Program-made: the position numbers and the translations under genes
Shown here: positions 1 to 8,716 of the stretch, piece after piece
How positions within the stretch are numbered: position 1 is the stretch's first letter
Layout of the letters: each line of letters starts with the position of its first letter
NCBI RefSeq assembly: GCF_900233005.1
Contig: NZ_LT960611.1
Location: forward strand, 930,001-994,000
DNA: 64,000 nucleotides
Reading direction: 5' to 3'
Source: Vibrio tapetis subsp. tapetis
GTDB lineage: Bacteria > Pseudomonadota > Gammaproteobacteria > Enterobacterales > Vibrionaceae
The notes under the pieces: model-generated
Told to the model about the DNA's origin: nothing
Database searches by the model: none
Seen by the model: the letters and a program-made list of their open reading frames with translations, nothing else

Positions 1-232
1 TTTCTAGCTGGTTGTCCATGAAAGCTTGTTCTTCTTCCGTCAACTCTGGTTTTGGGTAGCTGTGCAATTTCTTCCAGTCTGGAGAGCCTGCAAATAATTC
101 TCCGTCCCACCAAACACTTCCCGCTTCCATTGCTTCTTTTTCGGTATTTGATAGCGGCGGCAAAACTTTTTTAAACATCTTAAACGCCGGATCGCTTAGC
201 AACTTCCTTCTTAAACCAGTTTGAGAGCTCAT
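1..232 (-). CDS. fadE: Acyl-CoA dehydrogenase FadE, N-terminal part (cut by window edge)
   Basis: The minus strand from position 232 opens an uninterrupted frame running off the left edge. The 77 visible residues include VLPPLS, EAMEAG, WWDGELF and LHSYPKP, the characteristic amino end of the long FadE-type acyl-CoA dehydrogenase of enteric bacteria and vibrios, which carries out the first oxidation of fatty-acid beta-oxidation. The start is supported by AAGGA about nine bases upstream. It lies 66 bp downstream of a PsrA-like regulator on the same strand, so the two may be co-transcribed. The catalytic region is outside the window; the call rests on N-terminal resemblance only. Confidence 0.85.
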   Translation of the reverse strand, partial: MSSQTGLRRKLLSDPAFKMFKKVLPPLSNTEKEAMEAGSVWWDGELFAGSPDWKKLHSYPKPELTEEEQAFMDNQLE

Positions 233-298
233 AGGTACAGTCCTTTTGTTCATTAATCGCGTTATTGTTATTAGTAAGTTGTAGGGTTTACTTTTCAA

Positions 299-925
299 CT
301 ATTTGGCCGCAACTCCTGCCGCCAAATAAGGTATGAGTTGATTGATGATGGCTTCAGAGTCCACCTTTTGATCAAAGTCGTTATAAGCTATGTCCGCTAA
401 GGCTCGGCTTGATGCCGTCGTAAATACGCACGTGCCTAAAGTGAAGTGCAACCGCCAAAATAAAGTTTGCGGTGTGAGTTCAGGGTTTGCTTTGCTGACG
501 GACTCAGTAAATAGCGTTAATACATCTGAGTAGCGAGTTGTGATAAACCAGCGTAAGTGCCCTTGTACGTCTGTGTAACCTCTTCCGAGCAGCGACATGA
601 ATCGACTTGCGCCTTCAGGTCTTACGCCGTTTAAATCAAGTAGCGGTTGTTTTAACGTTGTGAACACTTGCTCCATGCAATACGTGTCTTTTTCATTGAG
701 TCGATTCAATTCATCTAACAATGCAGGCATAAACGCTTCTAGATAACGATCAATCACCGCACGTATCAAAGTCTTCTTATCACCAAAATGGTAATTAACC
801 GACGCAAGGTTAACATTCGCTTTGCTTGTTATTGCTCGTAGTGAAGTATCGTTGAAGCCATGCTCAGCAAATAAACCTTCCGCAACATCGAGAATCTTGT
901 CTTTCGTTCTCATTCGACTTGTCAT
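299..925 (-). CDS. psrA: TetR-family fatty-acid regulator, PsrA-like
   Basis: A TetR/AcrR repressor of 208 residues. The N-terminal helix-turn-helix is clear (AEGLFAEHGF, TSLRAIT, VNLASVNYHFGDK) and closely follows Pseudomonas PsrA, a regulator that responds to long-chain fatty acids. The remaining ~150 helical residues would form the ligand-binding and dimerisation domain. I chose the ATG at 925 (MTSRMRTK) because family members begin a few residues before the helix-turn-helix; the frame can be extended to 988 but without support. Its position immediately upstream of fadE fits control of beta-oxidation. A palindrome at 941-954 resembles the PsrA operator and would give autoregulation. Vibrios also use FadR, so the exact regulon is inference. 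Confidence 0.8.
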   Translation of the reverse strand: MTSRMRTKDKILDVAEGLFAEHGFNDTSLRAITSKANVNLASVNYHFGDKKTLIRAVIDRYLEAFMPALLDELNRLNEKDTYCMEQVFTTLKQPLLDLNGVRPEGASRFMSLLGRGYTDVQGHLRWFITTRYSDVLTLFTESVSKANPELTPQTLFWRLHFTLGTCVFTTASSRALADIAYNDFDQKVDSEAIINQLIPYLAAGVAAK

Positions 926-940
926 TTGAATCATCCGTAT

Positions 941-954
941 TAAACAACTGTTTG
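941..954. promoter_or_regulatory. Candidate PsrA operator upstream of psrA
   Basis: The sequence TAAAC-AACT-GTTTG matches the published Pseudomonas PsrA motif (G/C)AAAC-N2-4-GTTTG/C except at its first base. It sits 16 bp before the chosen psrA start, where a bound repressor would block its own transcription. The symmetry is seen directly; binding is inferred. Confidence 0.45.
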
Positions 955-1069
955 AAATATACATCGACAACATATTATTAACAAGCAACTAACATCACAG
1001 TTTTTAACTTACGCTTGTATGCTCATTAAATTCAAAAGAAAAAATCTGAAATAAATTTGAAATTAATTG

Positions 1070-1232
1070 AACTGTATCGAATAGCCCGTGTCATAAAGTA
1101 TGTAACAAGCAGAGAATTTAGAGTCTCACGGCCGTCAGACTGTATTCGTACTGGTTTGTTACACCACTGCTAATTCATATTTAACTCCTATATTTGTATC
1201 CGCCCAAACCTGATTAGTTTGGGCTTTTTTTT
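1070..1232 (+). ncRNA. Candidate intergenic small RNA ending in an intrinsic terminator
   Basis: The gap 989-1442 has no credible gene, yet on the plus strand it holds a strong Rho-independent terminator (GCCCAAAC at 1202-1209, GTTTGGGC at 1217-1224, then eight T) with no plus-strand gene before it. Upstream, TGTAACAA (1101-1108) can pair with TTGTTACA (1156-1163), enclosing smaller stems. This is the layout of an Hfq-type small RNA. The 5' end is uncertain and I saw no convincing promoter. I do not recognise it as a named Vibrio RNA. Confidence 0.3.
1202..1232 (+). terminator. Intrinsic terminator, plus strand, orphan
   Basis: Perfect 8-bp stem with a 7-base loop followed by eight T. No plus-strand coding sequence precedes it in the window, so it most simply ends a non-coding transcript. 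Confidence 0.7.
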
Positions 1233-1290
1233 GTCCAAATTTTGGTTAGGCGCCGTTTCGTAATCGAGTGATTTTGTTTAATAACTACAG

Positions 1291-1352
1291 AAGGCGGAAG
1301 GCGGAAGGCGGAAGGCGGAAGGCGGAAGGCGGAAGGCGGAAGGCGGAAGGCG
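1291..1352. repeat. Heptanucleotide tandem repeat (AAGGCGG), nearly nine copies
   Basis: Eight perfect copies plus six bases of a ninth, without interruption, 47 bp beyond the nhaA terminator. The unit is purine-only on one strand except for the C. Arrays like this change length by replication slippage. It lies outside genes, so no coding phase variation is expected. Confidence 0.95.
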
Positions 1353-1393
1353 AAAATACAGAACACACTATGGTTGGCAAGAGCGTTGGGCAT

Positions 1394-1421
1394 AAAAAAA
1401 CCCGCCTAACTTAGGCGGGTT
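1394..1421 (-). terminator. Intrinsic terminator of nhaA
   Basis: AACCCGCCTAA pairs with TTAGGCGGGTT around a single unpaired base or slightly opened loop; read on the minus strand it is followed by a run of T. It lies 22 bp after the nhaA stop. Confidence 0.8.
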
Positions 1422-1442
1422 CATGATTTCTAAAACGAGAGA

Positions 1443-2603
1443 TTACGATTCAATTTTCGCAGGCTCTTTTGGCAAGGATACATGAAGTAAGAAGTAACCT
1501 AACACCGCAGCGGTCGTCGACCCCATCAAAATACCTAGACGAGCTAGTGTATCAAACTCAGCGCTGGTTCCTGTAAAGGCCAATGAAGAGATGAAGATAG
1601 ACATGGTAAACCCAATGCCACACAAAACAGAAACAGCAAATATGTGCTTGAAGTTCACCCCTTGCGGCAGTTTCGCAACGCCAAACTTAACGGGTAACCA
1701 ACTGAAGCTGAAAATACCAAGCGGCTTACCAACTAACAACCCTAAAGCAATACCTAATGGCAACATGCTCGTCAGACTAGACATTGAAATGCCTTCTAAA
1801 GAGATGCCTGCATTGGCAAACGCAAAGATAGGTAAAATCAAGAATGCAACGTATGGATGAAGTGCATGCTCCATATGTTTCAACGGGGAGCGTTCACCCG
1901 CATTCCCCTTCAGTGGGATAGCAAAGCCGATAACAACACCTGCAAGTGTCGCATGTACTCCAGATTTAAGTACGCTGAACCACAAAATTGCACCAATGAT
2001 CATAAACCAACGCAGTTTCGTTACGTGCTTCATGTTACAGAAGAACAGTGCCGCCGTTGCAACGAAGCCAGCCAGTAATGCCGTTGTTGAAAGATCACCG
2101 CTGTAAAACAGAGCAATAATAACCACAACGCCTAGATCATCGATAATTGCAAGTGCAAGTAAGAACACTTTCAGGCTAACTGGAACACGTTTACCAAGCA
2201 ACGCCATGATACCAAGCGCAAAAGCGATGTCGGTTGCAGCAGGGATCGCCCAACCTTGCATAGCCTGTGGATCACCACTATTAAACGCGACGTAAACCAA
2301 TGCAGGCGCTAACATACCGCCAACCGCTGCGATTGCAGGGAAAATTGCCGTTTCTTTTGACTTTAGCGCACCTTCAAGTAGTTCACGCTTAACTTCCAAA
2401 CCAATCAGTAAGAAAAACACAGCCATAAGGCCATCGTTAATCCAGTGTGAGATAGACATACCTGCTACGTAAGTATGTAAAACCGACGTGTACAGTTCAT
2501 TTAGCGGAGAGTTAGCTACCATCATTGCAATTGCTGCTGCAATAACTAACAGAATGCCACCCGCGGATTCTAATTTAAAAAAGTCTTTAATGACATCACT
2601 CAT
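1443..2603 (-). CDS. nhaA: Na+/H+ antiporter NhaA
   Basis: A 386-residue inner-membrane protein of the normal NhaA length (E. coli 388). It exchanges cytoplasmic Na+ for external protons and protects against salt and alkaline stress. The family hallmarks are visible: the N-terminal [12 protein letters not shown], the VKRELLEG motif, the TDIAFALGI segment with the first ion-binding Asp, and the [10 protein letters not shown] segment holding the Asp pair that binds Na+ or H+. About twelve hydrophobic segments follow the expected pattern. The gene is monocistronic, with a terminator on its 3' side and another on its 5' side that belongs to the neighbouring operon. No nhaR regulator gene is adjacent. 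Confidence 0.97.
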   Translation of the reverse strand: MSDVIKDFFKLESAGGILLVIAAAIAMMVANSPLNELYTSVLHTYVAGMSISHWINDGLMAVFFLLIGLEVKRELLEGALKSKETAIFPAIAAVGGMLAPALVYVAFNSGDPQAMQGWAIPAATDIAFALGIMALLGKRVPVSLKVFLLALAIIDDLGVVVIIALFYSGDLSTTALLAGFVATAALFFCNMKHVTKLRWFMIIGAILWFSVLKSGVHATLAGVVIGFAIPLKGNAGERSPLKHMEHALHPYVAFLILPIFAFANAGISLEGISMSSLTSMLPLGIALGLLVGKPLGIFSFSWLPVKFGVAKLPQGVNFKHIFAVSVLCGIGFTMSIFISSLAFTGTSAEFDTLARLGILMGSTTAAVLGYFLLHVSLPKEPAKIES

Positions 2604-2820
2604 GATATCGCCCTTATATCTACCAATTCGGTATTGTTAATAAAATGCTAACAACTAATAGAGAAAAGTTTACACCTACTTCTCGGTAAGGAAAAATCGC
2701 TTGTTTGGAGTTAATACATCGGGATTTCCGAAGTAAATTAAATTTTGACGGAAAAATACCTTATAAATAAACGTTATCAATGATTGTAGTTGTCACTATT
2801 ACGTTTATCACCACAAAAAA

Positions 2821-2852
2821 AACCAGATACGGCTCTGTATCTGGGTTTTTTT
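2821..2852. terminator. Bidirectional terminator between nhaA promoter region and the AttH-like operon
   Basis: CCAGATAC (2823-2830) pairs with GTATCTGG (2837-2844), with A-rich bases on the left and T-rich on the right, so it works on both strands. It lies 18 bp beyond the stop of the minus-strand gene ending at 2870 and most likely terminates that operon. Confidence 0.75.
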
Positions 2853-2869
2853 TGATTATTCGACCTTGA

Positions 2870-3988
2870 TCAATATCCGGTCAATTGCATCAAGCCTTTA
2901 GCCTCGTGAGAACCGGAAGCATAAATTGGCCCTTCCCAATATGGAATCGCAAACGAAAGCCACTGCTCTTTTCTCATCACGGTAGTTTCAAGTGAAATAC
3001 CGAACTTAGGCACATTTATTGTCCATTGCAATGGCACTTTACGATTGTTGCTAAGCCTTTTCGTTGCCTTAGGTAGCATTTGGATATCTTCTTCTTTAAG
3101 AATAAATACGTCGCCCTTTTTATTTGCGAGCGTTCCAAACGTATAAGCAGGCTGGCTAACATGACGATATTGATTGACCATTAGCGTTGAGCCATCTTCA
3201 AGGCGCAGTGAAAATAAGTCCCAGCCTTGCTGTCCTTCTGCAAGTAGGCCACTGCCCCACTCTTTACTTAACCACGCATTACCTTCTACCCGAAGTGACT
3301 TACCGTCGACTTCAAGCTGACCTTTAACTCGAACAAATGGCGCCCCTACACTGAACGAAGCGACAGGTAGTAAATCGTGCTTAGCTTGATAACCACGATC
3401 ACCGTTTAACACATAAGGCCCTGCGGCATAGTTAGCTAACTGCACAGAGAATTCATCGGTTTCCACATCTAACCGCCCAGGAAAAGGGGTTCGTCCCAAA
3501 GATTGCCAGTGCCAGTTATCGATCCATATTTTGAACGGCTTTTGCAACATACCCGCTTGGCCAATTCCACCACGGGCAATTCTCTGCTGTTTCCAGATAT
3601 TGTCCTTGGATGTAATCACAAGGTGAGCGATGTAAATTTGAGGACTTTGCCAACCATTTGTTTCACGCTCATCACTCGCGACTCGAAAAAAGCTCCATTG
3701 AATCCCGTACTCTTCGCCTTCATCTGAAACTACGTTGGCGAAATAGTGCCACCATTCGTGCTGATACTCTGGATGAAGCCTAAAGTCCTGCGGCAACATC
3801 ACCGAGGTATTGGGCAGCACAGGTTCAAACACCGCATTATTTGTCCCTAGCAGTACGGCATTCACTTCATTGCGTTCTTCTACTTCTATTTCGCCAAAAA
3901 AGGATTCATAAAAGACGGTTGCTATGCCGAGCATGATCATGCCAACAACCAGAATTTGGACTATTTTTGAATTAATCAATGACGACAT
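2870..3988 (-). CDS. Membrane-anchored AttH/CrtC-like lipocalin-fold protein
   Basis: A 372-residue exported protein with one N-terminal hydrophobic segment (about residues 9-28) that may be an uncleaved anchor or signal peptide. The AttH/CrtC family (related to carotenoid 1,2-hydratases) is shown by the EWWHYFANV motif and by the second conserved block with LSKEWGSG followed by GWDLFSLRLEDGS. These proteins have a double lipocalin-like barrel and bind or modify hydrophobic ligands. It is the third gene of an operon with an ABC permease and ATPase: its ATG directly follows the permease stop (TAG then ATG), and AAGGGA lies ten bases before it. It is probably the periplasmic partner of that transporter. 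The substrate is unknown. Confidence 0.8.
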   Translation of the reverse strand: MSSLINSKIVQILVVGMIMLGIATVFYESFFGEIEVEERNEVNAVLLGTNNAVFEPVLPNTSVMLPQDFRLHPEYQHEWWHYFANVVSDEGEEYGIQWSFFRVASDERETNGWQSPQIYIAHLVITSKDNIWKQQRIARGGIGQAGMLQKPFKIWIDNWHWQSLGRTPFPGRLDVETDEFSVQLANYAAGPYVLNGDRGYQAKHDLLPVASFSVGAPFVRVKGQLEVDGKSLRVEGNAWLSKEWGSGLLAEGQQGWDLFSLRLEDGSTLMVNQYRHVSQPAYTFGTLANKKGDVFILKEEDIQMLPKATKRLSNNRKVPLQWTINVPKFGISLETTVMRKEQWLSFAIPYWEGPIYASGSHEAKGLMQLTGY

Positions 3989-6442
3989 CTAAAGTGCATC
4001 CCTTAACGACTTCATTGGCGTTCTTCGCAACATGTTGAAGACAGGCCAAGCTCCCGCAATCATCAAGGCGCAAAACGACCACGCAAAGGTAGACGCATAT
4101 TCCCACGGAATCACTTCCAATTGCATCGTCCAACCAAATGACTGTTTAAGCACAACATCGATCATTAAATCCGCGAGGAGCAGCCCTAGAGGAATCGCAA
4201 TAAGTGCAGAACAAATGCCTAATACCAACAGTTGCAACCCGCCGGTGAATACCAACTCTTTGCCAGAAACACCAAAGCACCTCAATAAGGCAATATGCCG
4301 TTGCCTTGATAGCTCACCTGCCAATGTTGAGAAAAACAGCCCAATAACGGCAATCACTAACGTAATGTTTCCAAGTGTTCCCGCAATACTGAAGGTGCGA
4401 TCAAATACCCGCATTGCTTGCTGATGGATATTATTGTTGTCATATATTCGTTCAGGTGACAGCTTAAATGCATGCTGGAAGCGACGAAGTAAACCACTTG
4501 AACTTGTATCATCATGCAAAATAACACCTAGCCCAACGTCCCCTCGACCTGAGAAACTATAAAGCCAGTTACGATGAGACAACATCACTTGGTTGTATGG
4601 ATTACCATAATCGTAATATATCCCAACAACTTGCCAGTTGCCGGTAGCCGGCTCTGGAAGCGAAATATAATCACCCGCTCGTATGTTCAATTTCAACGCC
4701 ATCGACTCACTGACCATCACGCCTTTAGAGTGATGCAAATGGAACCAATAGTCTGGAATCGCAACTTTAACCGTCAGCGCTCGTTGTTCTCCATCAGAGT
4801 CGCCGGTACTGACCAATTGCAGCGCCCCGACTTCGCTTGGTAATTCTTTCTCCCAGCGCCACCAAACATCTTTAACTTCTGGCTGTTCCATTAACCAGGT
4901 TCCGATCCGAGAGGATAAGTTATTTGGTGGGGTAACATAGACATCGGCAGCCAATCTTTGAGTTAACCATTTATCGGTTGTTTCTCTAAAACTGCCTACC
5001 ATGGTTTCGACACCGATATTGGTTGCCAGAGCCAGCATGAACGCCATTGACGCCACGCCTCTGTAACTCATACTTGCCGCGCTATCAGAAAAGAACCAAC
5101 GAGCTTTTACCCAAGGCAGTGAGAATGAGAGACCATTAAAAAGCTTCCAAATCAAGTATGGCATTAACAAACCAGCACTGACCAAAATTAAAGCAATAAG
5201 AACGAAGCCTGATTCTTGGCTTTGCTCCGTCTGCATCACGGCAACAGCCGCAACACAAAATACGCACGCCGCCATGGCTTGCCAAGTAAACTCTCGGCCA
5301 GCAAAACGCATAACTGATAACCTCGAGCTCAATCGGATAGGTTGAGTTCTGAGCAGCCTAATGAGAGGAAAACTACACGCAAGTAAAGTACCTAAAATTG
5401 CCACCAATAGGCTCTGCTTACTCCATTCCCAGTCCCAGGCTAAAGAAAGGCCAACATTCGCATTATATAAGTCTTCTAAGCTTGCAGACACCGCGGGCAA
5501 GAGTTGGTTTGCAAGAAAGTACCCTAATACGTTGCCACAGATCCAGGAGACAAATATCCAAATAACCAGCTCTAGCAATAAAGCCGCTGTCAATTGATAC
5601 ACCGACACACCCGTTTGACGCAAAATGCCAACCAATGGTTGTCTTTGGATGAATGACAATGACATCGCCTGATAGAAAATAAACAAACCGACAAAAAATG
5701 CCAGCATCCCCATAGCCGTTAAGTTGGTATGAAATGCCAACGTCAAAGAATCGAGCTCTGCGTGCGTATTTTGAGATAGCTTCATCCCTTTAGGCAGAAG
5801 AGATTTTAACCTCTCCAGTTTCTCTTCAGGCATCTCGCCACAGGCAATGACTTCAAACCCTGGCCTCTTATTGAGCATTCTCAACAAGCCAATATCCGCG
5901 ATGACTCGAGTACCTCTCAATAACTGGTCGTTATCAACCAATAGTGGCCCAAATAATGAACCATCCTTTAAGTGGACGTAGTCGCCATTCTTCCAATTAA
6001 GGTACTCAGCTAAATCGGCGCTAATCATGATTGGATATGGCGGTTCTTTTAAGCTCAGCGTTTTAATGTCTTTGAGCGTCGATCCCGGTTGAATCGCCAG
6101 CATGGCAATTGGGTCGACACCTGTAATGGTGAGCTCAACGTCAGAGGCGGTTTCAATTCGATAACTATCAAATGGCATACACTGCTGAAAGCCTTCTCGG
6201 CGTAGTTGCACATAAAAACCTTGTGGGATCTTACTGGTGTTTTGAACCGGCCTAATTCGATAAGGGAGAGGATTGGTAAAAAGTTTTTCGCCGGCACTGT
6301 AACTTTGCTTGGCATGGTGATTAATGGCTAGAACACCAACAAGCAACGACACACCCAGCGTCAGACCAAGCCATACAAGCACGATCTGAACAGGGTGACG
6401 ACGATAGTGGCCTAGTAGCGCTTTAACTACGGGCCATAACAT
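3989..6442 (-). CDS. FtsX-family ABC transporter permease (AttF-AttG fusion-like)
   Basis: An 817-residue permease of the FtsX/MacB superfamily. It has an N-terminal membrane helix (about 15-37), a large periplasmic loop, helices around 245-370 and 400-450, a second periplasmic domain, and three C-terminal helices in the second FtsX domain (about 690-805, including HIALLRCFGVSG). This is two permease units in one chain. Such proteins usually move lipids, lipoproteins or peptides out of the inner membrane, driven by LolD-like ATPases. The start has an excellent AAGGAGGG seven bases upstream and overlaps the ATPase gene by 20 bp, showing translational coupling. Annotation of similar loci uses the Agrobacterium AttEFGH names; the transported molecule is unknown. 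Confidence 0.88.
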   Translation of the reverse strand: MLWPVVKALLGHYRRHPVQIVLVWLGLTLGVSLLVGVLAINHHAKQSYSAGEKLFTNPLPYRIRPVQNTSKIPQGFYVQLRREGFQQCMPFDSYRIETASDVELTITGVDPIAMLAIQPGSTLKDIKTLSLKEPPYPIMISADLAEYLNWKNGDYVHLKDGSLFGPLLVDNDQLLRGTRVIADIGLLRMLNKRPGFEVIACGEMPEEKLERLKSLLPKGMKLSQNTHAELDSLTLAFHTNLTAMGMLAFFVGLFIFYQAMSLSFIQRQPLVGILRQTGVSVYQLTAALLLELVIWIFVSWICGNVLGYFLANQLLPAVSASLEDLYNANVGLSLAWDWEWSKQSLLVAILGTLLACSFPLIRLLRTQPIRLSSRLSVMRFAGREFTWQAMAACVFCVAAVAVMQTEQSQESGFVLIALILVSAGLLMPYLIWKLFNGLSFSLPWVKARWFFSDSAASMSYRGVASMAFMLALATNIGVETMVGSFRETTDKWLTQRLAADVYVTPPNNLSSRIGTWLMEQPEVKDVWWRWEKELPSEVGALQLVSTGDSDGEQRALTVKVAIPDYWFHLHHSKGVMVSESMALKLNIRAGDYISLPEPATGNWQVVGIYYDYGNPYNQVMLSHRNWLYSFSGRGDVGLGVILHDDTSSSGLLRRFQHAFKLSPERIYDNNNIHQQAMRVFDRTFSIAGTLGNITLVIAVIGLFFSTLAGELSRQRHIALLRCFGVSGKELVFTGGLQLLVLGICSALIAIPLGLLLADLMIDVVLKQSFGWTMQLEVIPWEYASTFAWSFCALMIAGAWPVFNMLRRTPMKSLRDAL

Positions 6443-7106
6443 GCAATTGCCCTCCTTGGAGTCGAATAGACCCTTGCATGTGTTCAGCCACTTTTTGGCT
6501 GTGTGTTACTAGCAACAATGTGCATTCTAATTGGCGAGAAAGGGTGGTGAGTAAGCGCATTACTGCTTCAGCGTTTCGCTCGTCCAAGCTGCCTGTCGGC
6601 TCGTCGGCCAATAATATTTTAGGTTCCATATACAATGCACGAGCAATAGCCGCTCTTTGTTGCTGCCCACCGGAGATTTCTTCCGGATAACGGCCTAGAA
6701 GAGGCATTAAATCGAGTGCCGACAAAATTTGACGCCACAACCCTCTGTCTTCTTGTAAGCCTTTCAATTGACGACAAAAACGAATATTGTCCGCAACGTT
6801 AAGCGTGGAAAGCAAGTTAAACTGTTGAAAAATATGACCAATATTATTACGTCGATATGCGGTACGTTTGGTTTCTGAGGCTTCGTTCATCGAAAAGTTG
6901 GAATACATGATTTGACCAGAATCGACCTGATCGATACCAGCAATCAAATTGAGCAACGTACTTTTCCCCGAGCCACTTTCACCCATTAACGCGAGTTGCT
7001 GACCTTGTTCTAATGTCAATTCAGCGCCCTGCAAGACGGGATGGAATTCTCCACCATCAACATAACCTTTACAGAGTTCTGACAGGCGTAACATGCATTT
7101 ACTCAC
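6423..7106 (-). CDS. ABC transporter ATP-binding protein, LolD/AttE-like
   Basis: A 227-residue nucleotide-binding protein. Walker A is GESGSGKST (about 42-50), the Q-loop lies in IFQQFN, the signature is SGGQQQR, Walker B is ILLADEPTGSLD, and the switch His is in LLVTHS. The sequence belongs to the LolD/MacB class that partners FtsX-type permeases, exactly what follows it. First gene of the three-gene operon. The start is uncertain: a GTG at 7106 opens the frame and an ATG lies four codons later; neither has a strong ribosome-binding site. Confidence 0.92.
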   Translation of the reverse strand: MSKCMLRLSELCKGYVDGGEFHPVLQGAELTLEQGQQLALMGESGSGKSTLLNLIAGIDQVDSGQIMYSNFSMNEASETKRTAYRRNNIGHIFQQFNLLSTLNVADNIRFCRQLKGLQEDRGLWRQILSALDLMPLLGRYPEEISGGQQQRAAIARALYMEPKILLADEPTGSLDERNAEAVMRLLTTLSRQLECTLLLVTHSQKVAEHMQGSIRLQGGQLHVMARS

Positions 7107-7223
7107 ACTTACTTGATAATAATTTGATATGGGAATCTACACTAAAACCCTGTTACTAGGAAGTGATTTGGCATCTAGATCACATTATATGCACAAGGTT
7201 TCACCACCCCAATCGATCAACAT

Positions 7224-7874
7224 CTAATTTTCGATAAGATTACGCATCCACTTCTTGCTTTTTGTACGGGAAATTGAGCCAAACCATTTGATGACTTCCT
7301 CTAGTAAAAATAAAACGTAAATAGTCTCTGGAGCGAAGTCCAAATAGATGGCCGCTATTGCCGCCAAAGGAATGCCAATAATCCATTGCGCGAAGACATC
7401 TTGATACAAACAGAACTTTACGTCACCACCCGCTCGCAACACACCGACAATGAGCGCCATCGGTAATGAACGAATCACCACACCAATGCACAGTATCAAA
7501 ATAAATTTATTAGAGAGCTCACGAGTTTCTTCTGTTAGCGCAGAAAACGCATTAAGCACATAAGATTGGCTAAAATATAATAACAGCGCAACACAGATGC
7601 TTATCATGAAATTGATCGCGACTAACCCAATGGCTCGGTAATACACGGAGTCGTACTCTTTTGCACCGAGTTGATTACCAACCAACACAGCAGAAGCATT
7701 GGATAGCCCAATAAGCAAACTCAACGAAATGGACTCAACCAGTGTCATAACTGCTAATGCCGCTAACCCTTGCGTACCTGTTTGCCCCATGATGGCGTGA
7801 TACGCAAATAGCCCTCCAGCCCACGCTAGAAAGTTAAGCGTCGTCGGTAGAGAAATTTTTATAAAGCGAATCAC
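7224..7874 (-). CDS. MATE efflux transporter, C-terminal half (split gene)
   Basis: A 216-residue protein corresponding to the second lobe (helices 7-12) of a MATE multidrug/Na+ antiporter. It opens with RFIKISLPTTLNFLAWAGG, the conserved start of helix 7, and includes LVGNQLGAK and GVLRAGGD. The frame begins with a GTG that overlaps the stop of the first-half gene (GTGA). Together the halves make 449 residues, the normal MATE length, with no obvious missing segment, so the break falls in the inter-lobe loop. Either a recent single-base indel has broken one gene, or the halves are made separately by coupled translation and assemble. A sequencing error is also possible. Confidence 0.8.
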   Translation of the reverse strand: MIRFIKISLPTTLNFLAWAGGLFAYHAIMGQTGTQGLAALAVMTLVESISLSLLIGLSNASAVLVGNQLGAKEYDSVYYRAIGLVAINFMISICVALLLYFSQSYVLNAFSALTEETRELSNKFILILCIGVVIRSLPMALIVGVLRAGGDVKFCLYQDVFAQWIIGIPLAAIAAIYLDFAPETIYVLFLLEEVIKWFGSISRTKSKKWMRNLIEN

Positions 7875-8572
7875 TTTAGTCCAATCGCCATTAAGTGATT
7901 TTTGTAATATAAATAGCCAAACAGACAGCCGACTTCAATTAACCCACTGGCTACCGTTGCAATTGCTGCACCTTTGATGCCCATGGCAGGTATGCCAAAC
8001 TGCCCGAATATCAGTACCCAGTTTAAAAAAATGTTAGATAAGATCCCTATCCCACTAAAAAAAGTACTCAGGCCTGGCTGGTGCATGGCACGTAACCCTA
8101 CAGCCATACTCGCAATGCAGGCTACGTTAAACATACCAACAGCAGTAATAACAATATATTCACTGCCCAGCTGGTTAATCACATCTGATTCGGTCGTAAG
8201 CCCCATAATTTGACTTGGAAATAGCAGAAAACCAATGACCGTAACCGCAGCTGCTAACATGGCTATCAGCCAAGTTAATGCCGTGCTTTCTCGTACTCCG
8301 TCTCGATCTCCTGCCCCCCAGTATTGCGCCGTCAATAATGACCCAGCAGTGGTGATCCCGACGAGCATAATGGTCGTCACAAACATAGCTCTGCTCGCTA
8401 CGCCTACCGCCGAGATTTCCGCCTCACCTAGCTGACCAAGCATTAAGACATCTACCAAGCCTCGGCTTGAGAACATGATGCTTTGCAATGTAATCGGCAG
8501 CGCTATTGCAAAGAGGCGTTTAACGAAGTCACCTTTGGTATGATGAAAGACTTGTCGAATTACAGATGTCAT
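7871..8572 (-). CDS. MATE efflux transporter, N-terminal half (split gene)
   Basis: A 233-residue protein equal to the first lobe (helices 1-6) of a MATE-family exporter. Visible hallmarks are LPITLQSIMFSSRGLVDVLMLGQLG near the start (given here only as a location, residues 24-48), LLTAQYWGAGD, and GIKGAAIAT near the end. A strong AAGGAG lies five bases before the ATG. It ends in IGLK and a TGA that overlaps the GTG of the second half; the second frame is at -1 relative to this one. The junction bases (CTAAAGTGA) do not form a classical slippery heptamer, so programmed frameshifting is unlikely. Confidence 0.8.
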   Translation of the reverse strand: MTSVIRQVFHHTKGDFVKRLFAIALPITLQSIMFSSRGLVDVLMLGQLGEAEISAVGVASRAMFVTTIMLVGITTAGSLLTAQYWGAGDRDGVRESTALTWLIAMLAAAVTVIGFLLFPSQIMGLTTESDVINQLGSEYIVITAVGMFNVACIASMAVGLRAMHQPGLSTFFSGIGILSNIFLNWVLIFGQFGIPAMGIKGAAIATVASGLIEVGCLFGYLYYKNHLMAIGLK

Positions 8573-8716
8573 ATGAACTCCTTTCCATCCGTGGTGCTAA
8601 CTTGATGCTCTGTAAACAAGTCTTACCGCAAATATCAAATGTAACTAGCATCATATCAATCAATGGATTAAGGTTCTATAAAGGCAGAAGAAATACTCGG
8701 CGAGAGGTAAGATAAA

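Noticed and set aside
1291..1352. CRISPR-like array
   Set aside because: Repeats are 7 bp and contiguous with no spacers; there are no cas genes in the window.
7865..7885. Programmed -1 frameshift joining the two MATE halves
   Set aside because: The junction bases CTAAAGTGA do not form an X-XXY-YYZ slippery heptamer and I saw no obvious downstream pseudoknot.
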